Below, in pieces: positions 58,881-64,000 of a stretch of DNA of 64,000 bases; the first letter of the stretch is position 1, and each line of letters begins with the position of its first letter. Below the pieces are notes generated by a model. The model was given only the letters and a program-made list of their open reading frames with translations. It made no database searches and was not told the DNA's origin. The stretch comes from Mycolicibacterium aichiense (GTDB lineage Bacteria > Actinomycetota > Actinomycetes > Mycobacteriales > Mycobacteriaceae): NCBI RefSeq assembly GCF_010726245.1, contig NZ_AP022561.1, positions 2,232,001-2,296,000 of the forward strand. Reading direction: 5' to 3'. Position numbers and translations under genes: made by a program.

Positions 58881-60734
58881 GTGGCATCGTCTTCGGCGCC
58901 GGTGCATCCCTATCGATGGCTGGCGCTGTTCCTGGTCTTGCTCATCGGGGTGTACCTGCTGGTCTTCCTCACCGGAGACAAACGCTCCAGCCCCAAGCTG
59001 GGCATCGACCTGCAGGGCGGAACCCGCGTCACCCTGACCGCGCGCACCCCGGACGGCTCCCGTCCCACCCGCGACGCGTTGAACCAGGCTCAGCAGATCA
59101 TCGGCGCCCGCGTCAACGGCCTGGGCGTGTCGGGCTCCGAAGTCGTGATCGACGGCGACAACCTCGTCATCACCGTCCCCGGTAATGACGGGAACGAGGC
59201 CCGCAACCTGGGCCAGACCGCCCGGCTGTTCATCCGTCCGGTGATCGGTCAGCCGATTCCGGTCGAGGCCATCAAGCAGCAGATGCAAGCGGCGGGCGTG
59301 CCCGGTGCGGGCGGACCCGGAGGTCCGGTGCCCGCGCCGGCGCCCGGCGCGCCGGCACCCGGCGCAGCGCCGCCGGGAGCGCCGGCCCCCGCAGCGCCGG
59401 CCCCCGCAGCCGGTGAGCCGGCCGCCCCGCCGCCGGCGGCACCCGCGCCGGCGCCGCAGCCGCGCCCCTACCCGGAAGAGCCGGCGCCGTCACCGACCCC
59501 AGCACCTCCGGCTCCCGCTCCCGCGCCGGGCCAGCCGCCGACCGCGGTCCCGGCTCCGCCCGCCCCAGGGCAGCCCGCCCCGCCCGCGGCGCCGGCCCCG
59601 CCGGATCCACGCAAGGACCTCGCGGCGCGCATCAACTTCGAGAAGCAGCTGCGGCAGAGCACCAACCAGAACCTGCTGCTGATCGCGGTGCAGTACATGG
59701 CGGGCAAGTGCGACCAGCCGGACATCCTCGCCGGTAACGACGACCCGAACCTGCCGCTGGTCGCGTGCTCGCAGGACCACAAGTACATCTACGTGCTGGA
59801 CAAGTCGATCATCAGCGGCGACCAGATCAAGGACGCATCGTCGGGCTTCGATCAGCAGAGCGGCGCTTACGTCGTCAACGTCGAGTTCAAGGATCAGGCC
59901 GCCACCACGTGGGCCGACTTCACCGCCGCCAACATCGGCACTCAGACCGCGTTCACGCTCGACTCCCAAGTGGTCAGCGCCCCGCAGATCCGCGAAGCGA
60001 TCCCCGGTGGACGCACCCAGATCAGCGGCGGCAACCCGCCGTTCACCGCCGACACCGCCAAACAATTGGCCAACGTCCTCAAGTACGGATCGCTGCCGTT
60101 GTCCTTCGAGTCATCGGAGGCCGAAACCGTCTCGGCGACACTGGGATTGGCGTCGCTGCGGGCGGGCCTGATCGCGGGTGCGATCGGCTTGGGTCTGGTG
60201 CTGCTGTACTCGCTGCTCTACTACCGGGTGCTGGGACTGTTGACGGCACTGTCGCTGGTCGCCTCCGGCGCCATGGTGTTCGGCATCCTGGTGCTGCTCG
60301 GCAGATACATCAACTACACCCTCGACCTGGCCGGTATCGCGGGTCTGATCATCGGTATCGGCACGACCGCCGACTCGTTCGTGGTGTTCTTCGAACGCAT
60401 CAAGGACGAGATCCGGGAGGGGCGTTCGTTCCGCTCGGCGGTGCCGCGCGGTTGGGCTCGCGCCCGTAAGACGATCCTGTCCGGCAACGCGGTCACCTTC
60501 CTGGCCGCCGCGGTGCTGTACTTCCTGGCCGTCGGCCAGGTGAAGGGCTTCGCGTTCACCCTCGGCCTGACGACGATCCTCGACGTCGTCGTGGTGTTCC
60601 TGGTGACCTGGCCGATGGTGTATCTGGCGTCGAAGTCGCCGACGATGGCCAAACCGGCGTTCAACGGTCTCGGCGCGGTGCAGCAGATCGCCCGAGAACG
60701 GCGAGCCGCCGCCACTGCGACGGGACGGAGGTAA
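58881..60734 (+). CDS. secD: Protein translocase subunit SecD
   Basis: A 617-residue polytopic membrane protein that uses proton motive force to help pull out secreted proteins. [16 protein letters not shown] near residue 37 is the P1 head, and [20 protein letters not shown] the conserved TM region. Residues about 140-245 are an extracytoplasmic low-complexity Pro/Ala stretch inserted between the two halves of the P1 domain. GTG 58881 has TAGGAGAG upstream. The leader holds repeated TAGCGGGA and GCGGCAC words but no known riboswitch. It ends five bases before secF. Confidence 0.96.
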   Translation: MASSSAPVHPYRWLALFLVLLIGVYLLVFLTGDKRSSPKLGIDLQGGTRVTLTARTPDGSRPTRDALNQAQQIIGARVNGLGVSGSEVVIDGDNLVITVPGNDGNEARNLGQTARLFIRPVIGQPIPVEAIKQQMQAAGVPGAGGPGGPVPAPAPGAPAPGAAPPGAPAPAAPAPAAGEPAAPPPAAPAPAPQPRPYPEEPAPSPTPAPPAPAPAPGQPPTAVPAPPAPGQPAPPAAPAPPDPRKDLAARINFEKQLRQSTNQNLLLIAVQYMAGKCDQPDILAGNDDPNLPLVACSQDHKYIYVLDKSIISGDQIKDASSGFDQQSGAYVVNVEFKDQAATTWADFTAANIGTQTAFTLDSQVVSAPQIREAIPGGRTQISGGNPPFTADTAKQLANVLKYGSLPLSFESSEAETVSATLGLASLRAGLIAGAIGLGLVLLYSLLYYRVLGLLTALSLVASGAMVFGILVLLGRYINYTLDLAGIAGLIIGIGTTADSFVVFFERIKDEIREGRSFRSAVPRGWARARKTILSGNAVTFLAAAVLYFLAVGQVKGFAFTLGLTTILDVVVVFLVTWPMVYLASKSPTMAKPAFNGLGAVQQIARERRAAATATGRR

Positions 60735-60739
60735 CTCCC

Positions 60740-62008
60740 ATGGCTGAGAAAACCACCGAGGACGCTGCGGACGTCACCGAATCCACCGCCGTCGAAGCAC
60801 CCGATCTGGAAGCGGCCGGCGCCGGCGCGCCCAAGCACGGCTTCTTCGTCCGCCTCTACACCGGCACCGGTGCCTTCGAGGTCATCGGCAAACGCAAGCT
60901 CTGGTACGCGATCAGCGGGCTGATCGTGCTTGCCTGTGTCGCGAGCATCGTGCTGAAGGGCTTCACCTTCGGCATCGACTTCCAGGGCGGCACCAAAGTC
61001 GGCATGCCGGTCGCCGGCCAGAACGGCACCGCGACCGTCCAGCAGGTGGAAGACGTCTTCTCCAAGACGCTGGGCCGGGCGCCGGAGTCGGTCGTGCTGG
61101 TCGGCAACGGCAGCTCGGCCTCGGTGCAGATCCGCTCGGAGGCGCTGACCAACCAGCAGACCGACCAGCTGCGCGACGCGCTGTTCGAGGCGTTCAAGCC
61201 GAAGGCCGGCAATGGTCAGCCCGACAAGTCGACGATCAGCGACTCGGCTGTCTCGGAGACCTGGGGTGACCAGATCACCAAGAAGGCGCTGATTGCCCTC
61301 GCGGTGTTCCTGGTGCTCGCGGCGATCTACATCACCTTCCGCTACGAGCGCTACATGGCGATCTCAGCCTTGCTGACGTTGGTGTTCGACCTCGTCGTCA
61401 CCGCGGGCGTGTATTCGATCGTGGGCTTCGAGGTCACGCCGGCGACGGTGATCGGCCTGCTCACGATTCTGGGTTTCTCGCTGTACGACACAGTCATCGT
61501 GTTCGACAAGGTCGAGGAGAACACCGAAGGCTTCGACCTCACCGCGCAGCGAACATTCGCCGAGAGAGCGAACCTGGCGGTCAACCAGACCTTCATGCGG
61601 TCGATCAACACCAGCCTCATCTCGGTGCTGCCGATCCTGGCGCTGATCGTCGTCGCGGTGTGGTTGCTCGGCGTCGGCACGCTGATGGATCTGGCGCTGG
61701 TCCAGCTGGTCGGTGTGATCGTCGGGACCTACTCGTCGATCTTCTTCGCCACCCCGCTGCTGGTGTCGCTGCGCGAACGCACCGACCGGGTACGCACCCA
61801 CAATCGCCGCGTGCTCAACCGCCGCAAGCCGTCGACGGCCAGCGACGTCGTGACCGGCGGTGCCGCGGATCTGGCCGAGGCCGCCGACGCGGTCCCGGCC
61901 GAAGCGGCCATCGGGGGGACGCCCGCGGTCGGCAACAAGCCCACGCCGGGCGCCCGTCCGGCCCGACCGGGCCGGCCGACGGGCAAACGTAGCCCCCGCG
62001 GACGATAG
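60740..62008 (+). CDS. secF: Protein translocase subunit SecF
   Basis: A 422-residue partner of SecD with six hydrophobic helices. FTFGIDFQGGTKVG follows helix 1, and ILGFSLYDTVIVFDKVEENT is the proton-relay region in helices 4-5. NQTFMRSINTSL is also conserved. The C-terminal ~80 residues are a basic Pro-rich cytoplasmic tail (PGARPARPGRPTGKRS). It is co-transcribed with secD and the lipoprotein gene seven bases downstream. Confidence 0.96.
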   Translation: MAEKTTEDAADVTESTAVEAPDLEAAGAGAPKHGFFVRLYTGTGAFEVIGKRKLWYAISGLIVLACVASIVLKGFTFGIDFQGGTKVGMPVAGQNGTATVQQVEDVFSKTLGRAPESVVLVGNGSSASVQIRSEALTNQQTDQLRDALFEAFKPKAGNGQPDKSTISDSAVSETWGDQITKKALIALAVFLVLAAIYITFRYERYMAISALLTLVFDLVVTAGVYSIVGFEVTPATVIGLLTILGFSLYDTVIVFDKVEENTEGFDLTAQRTFAERANLAVNQTFMRSINTSLISVLPILALIVVAVWLLGVGTLMDLALVQLVGVIVGTYSSIFFATPLLVSLRERTDRVRTHNRRVLNRRKPSTASDVVTGGAADLAEAADAVPAEAAIGGTPAVGNKPTPGARPARPGRPTGKRSPRGR

Positions 62009-62014
62009 CGCGCC

Positions 62015-63676
62015 ATGGCAGTCGGGCGTCGGCGCGCCGCCGCTGTCGCAGTGGCCGCGGTCCTGGGGGTGCTCGCGCCGAGCGCGCTGACGTCGTGTTC
62101 GGGTAGCCCCGCGGATCAGATCAACTACGCCGTCGACGGCTTGCTGCTCACCTACAACACCAACACGGTGCGCGGGGCGGCCTCGGCGGGTCCGCAGGCC
62201 TTCGCGCGGGTGCTCACCGGATTCAACTTCCACGGGCCCGACGGCCAGGTGCTGGCCGATCACGACTTCGGCTCGGTGTCGGTGGTGGGCCGCGATCCGC
62301 TGGTGCTGGATTATCAGATCGCGGACAACGCTGTGTATTCCGACGGCAAGCCGGTCACCTGCGACGACATGGTCCTGGCGTGGGCAGCGCAGTCCGGGCG
62401 GTTCCCGGCGTTCGACGCCGCCAGCCGCGCCGGCTATCTGGACATCGACACCGTCGACTGTCAGCCGGGCCAGAAGAAGGCCCGGGTCACCTACTTTCCC
62501 GGCCGCGCTGTCACCGACTACCTGCAGCTGTTCACCGCCACCTCGATGATGCCGTCGCATGTGCTCGGCGACGTCCTCGGTGTCGACGTCACCCGGACCA
62601 TCCAGGGCGGTGACCCCGCCGCCATTGACAGAGTCGCCCAGGCGTGGAATTCGGTGTGGGACCTCAAGCCCGGCCTCAGTGCCGACGACCTCAAACGCTT
62701 CCCGTCGTCGGGGCCGTACAAGATCGACGCGGTGCTGCCGGAGGGCGCGGTGGTGCTCACCGCCAACGACCGCTGGTGGGGTGCCAAGCCGATCACCAAG
62801 CGGATCACGGTGTGGCCGCGCGGCGTCGACGTACAAGACCGCATCAACAGCGGCACGTTCCAGGTGGTCGACGTGGCGACCGGGTCGTCGGGCACACTGA
62901 CCACCCCCGACGGCTACGACCGTCGCGAGCTGCCGTCCGGTGGCATCGAGCAGCTGATCTTCGCCCCGGACGGACCGCTGGCCGCCACACCGGCCCGCCG
63001 CGCGGTGGCGCTGTGCACGCCGCGTGACCTGATCGCGTTGAACGCCGAGACCCCGATGTCGAATGCGCGCCTCAACCCCGCCAACGACGACGCCTTCAGC
63101 GGTATCGAGGGGGCGGCGATCGGTCCCCAGTTCGGTGCGGCCAACCCCGACGCCGCCCGCGATGCGCTCGGCGGTCAGCCGCTGACCGTCCGGATCGGCT
63201 ACCAAGCGCCCAACCCGCGGCTGGCAGCCACCGTCGGCGCGATCACCAAGTCGTGCGCGGCCGCCGGCATCACCGTCGTCGATGCGACGTCGGAGTCGGC
63301 GGGCCCGCAGGCGCTGCGCGACGGCCAGCTCGACGTCCTGCTGGCCAGCACCGGCGGCGCGACCGGCAGCGGCTCGACCGGATCGTCGGCGCTGGACGCC
63401 TACACGCTGTTCGCCGGCAACGGCGACAACCTGCCGCGGTACTCCAATCCGCAGATCGACGGCATCATCTCGGCGCTGGCCGTCACCTCCGATTCGAAGG
63501 AACAGGCCAGGTTGCTCACCGACAGCTCGCCCATTCTGTGGGGCGACATGCCGACCCTGCCGCTGTACCGTCAGCAGCGCACGGTGCTGGTGTCGAAGAA
63601 GATGTACGCCGTCGAAGGCAATCCCACCAAGTGGGGCGCGGGCTGGAACATGGACAGGTGGGTGTTCGAGAAATGA
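62015..63676 (+). CDS. ABC-type peptide/solute-binding lipoprotein
   Basis: A 553-residue SBP family 5 (DppA/OppA type) protein, ortholog of Rv2585c by context. The signal peptide ends in lipobox ALTSC near residue 29, predicting a lipid-anchored exported protein. Typical sequences are [20 protein letters not shown] and a C-terminal [19 protein letters not shown]. No permease or ATPase genes are adjacent. The stop overlaps the apt ATG by four bases, so it shares a transcript with secDF and apt. Confidence 0.9.
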   Translation: MAVGRRRAAAVAVAAVLGVLAPSALTSCSGSPADQINYAVDGLLLTYNTNTVRGAASAGPQAFARVLTGFNFHGPDGQVLADHDFGSVSVVGRDPLVLDYQIADNAVYSDGKPVTCDDMVLAWAAQSGRFPAFDAASRAGYLDIDTVDCQPGQKKARVTYFPGRAVTDYLQLFTATSMMPSHVLGDVLGVDVTRTIQGGDPAAIDRVAQAWNSVWDLKPGLSADDLKRFPSSGPYKIDAVLPEGAVVLTANDRWWGAKPITKRITVWPRGVDVQDRINSGTFQVVDVATGSSGTLTTPDGYDRRELPSGGIEQLIFAPDGPLAATPARRAVALCTPRDLIALNAETPMSNARLNPANDDAFSGIEGAAIGPQFGAANPDAARDALGGQPLTVRIGYQAPNPRLAATVGAITKSCAAAGITVVDATSESAGPQALRDGQLDVLLASTGGATGSGSTGSSALDAYTLFAGNGDNLPRYSNPQIDGIISALAVTSDSKEQARLLTDSSPILWGDMPTLPLYRQQRTVLVSKKMYAVEGNPTKWGAGWNMDRWVFEK

Positions 63677-64000
63677 CGGCTTCGGTCACCGACGTCCTCA
63701 ATGCGCTGACCCGCGAGGTGCCCGACTTCCCGGAACCAGGAATCCAATTCAAGGACCTCACCCCGGTGCTGGCCGACCGGCACGGGCTGGCCGTCATCAC
63801 CGCCGCGATGGCCGAGATCGCCGAGGGCGCGGATCTGGTTGCCGGCATCGACGCTCGCGGATTCCTGCTCGGCGGCGCGGTCGCCCATCGGCTCGGTATC
63901 GGTGTGCTGGCGGTCCGCAAAGGCGGGAAGTTGCCCCCGCCGGTGCACAGCCAGACCTACACGCTCGAATACGGCACGGCCACATTGGAGATCCCGGCCG
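63673..64000 (+). CDS. apt: Adenine phosphoribosyltransferase, N-terminal part
   Basis: ATG 63673 opens a frame that leaves the window after 109 residues. [39 protein letters not shown] and [21 protein letters not shown] are the conserved Apt segments. It salvages adenine with PRPP to AMP. The PRPP-binding motif lies beyond the edge. The position matches Rv2584c, upstream of relA in M. tuberculosis (recalled). Confidence 0.93.
   Translation, partial: MTASVTDVLNALTREVPDFPEPGIQFKDLTPVLADRHGLAVITAAMAEIAEGADLVAGIDARGFLLGGAVAHRLGIGVLAVRKGGKLPPPVHSQTYTLEYGTATLEIPA

Noticed and set aside
61364..63205. A 613-codon minus-strand frame over secF and the lipoprotein gene
   Set aside because: Both plus-strand genes are well conserved; the antisense frame crosses two unrelated genes.

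Overview
High-GC actinobacterial chromosome, almost certainly a rapidly growing Mycobacterium (Mycolicibacterium). From memory of the M. tuberculosis map, long stretches match the interval Rv2614c-Rv2584c in inverted orientation: thrS, HIT phosphorylase, pgsA, PIM acyltransferase, pimA, Nudix, pdxS, tesB, pdxT, yebC, ruvCAB, carboxylic acid reductase, gabT, yajC, secD, secF, peptide-binding lipoprotein, apt. Many neighbouring genes overlap by 1-4 bases (GTGA, ATGA, TGATG). No tRNA, rRNA, transposase, integrase or CRISPR array was seen.

Layout. (1) 1-3139: a thiolase-like gene, cut by the window edge, diverges from an SDR / DapB-like dehydrogenase / TetR operon. (2) 3231-9709: an Hsp70-like ATPase domain fused to a membrane segment and a Thr-rich tail. 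Then a minus-strand run of SDR, GT2 glycosyltransferase, acyl-CoA-dehydrogenase-like protein, PIG-L deacetylase and NodS-type methyltransferase, which looks like an undescribed glycoconjugate pathway. A SnoaL-tailed sigma factor diverges from it. (3) 9717-12640: lone ANTAR protein, membrane protein, DUF1990 protein, thioesterase, PGPGW membrane protein. (4) 12727-21549: thrS and phosphatidylinositol mannoside synthesis genes, then vitamin B6 synthesis (pdxS/pdxT) with a thioesterase.

(5) 21650-41239 is the accessory part. About 20 kb lies between pdxT and yebC, which I recall as neighbours in M. tuberculosis. It holds: a membrane/cupredoxin-like lipoprotein operon (possible metal system); a CocE-type hydrolase plus carboxymuconolactone decarboxylase-like gene facing a TetR across a striking double operator; a TetR-headed oxidative operon (aldehyde dehydrogenase, RedY-like protein, CrtI/PYROXD2-like FAD oxidoreductase, IlvD/Edd dehydratase, probably P450); and an IclR-controlled catabolic operon (unrecognised TIM-barrel-like enzyme, acylating acetaldehyde dehydrogenase, 4-hydroxy-2-oxovalerate aldolase, APC permease). 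The last operon should yield pyruvate and acetyl-CoA from an unidentified substrate.

(6) 41337-49709: yebC, a molybdopterin oxidoreductase, a small secreted protein with a TetR-type operator, TetR, cupin, the SOS-controlled ruvCAB genes, a DUF1304 protein and a diguanylate cyclase. (7) 49871-58292: carboxylic acid reductase with an operator and a leader hairpin, a probably stress-induced membrane protein, a P450-like fragment, GABA catabolism (gabT and aldehyde dehydrogenase) and a nitroreductase. (8) 58424-64000: yajC, secD, secF, a solute-binding lipoprotein and the start of apt.

Regulatory sites come from reading inverted repeats and promoter-like hexamers by eye and are predictions. Functions come from motif recognition, not database searches.
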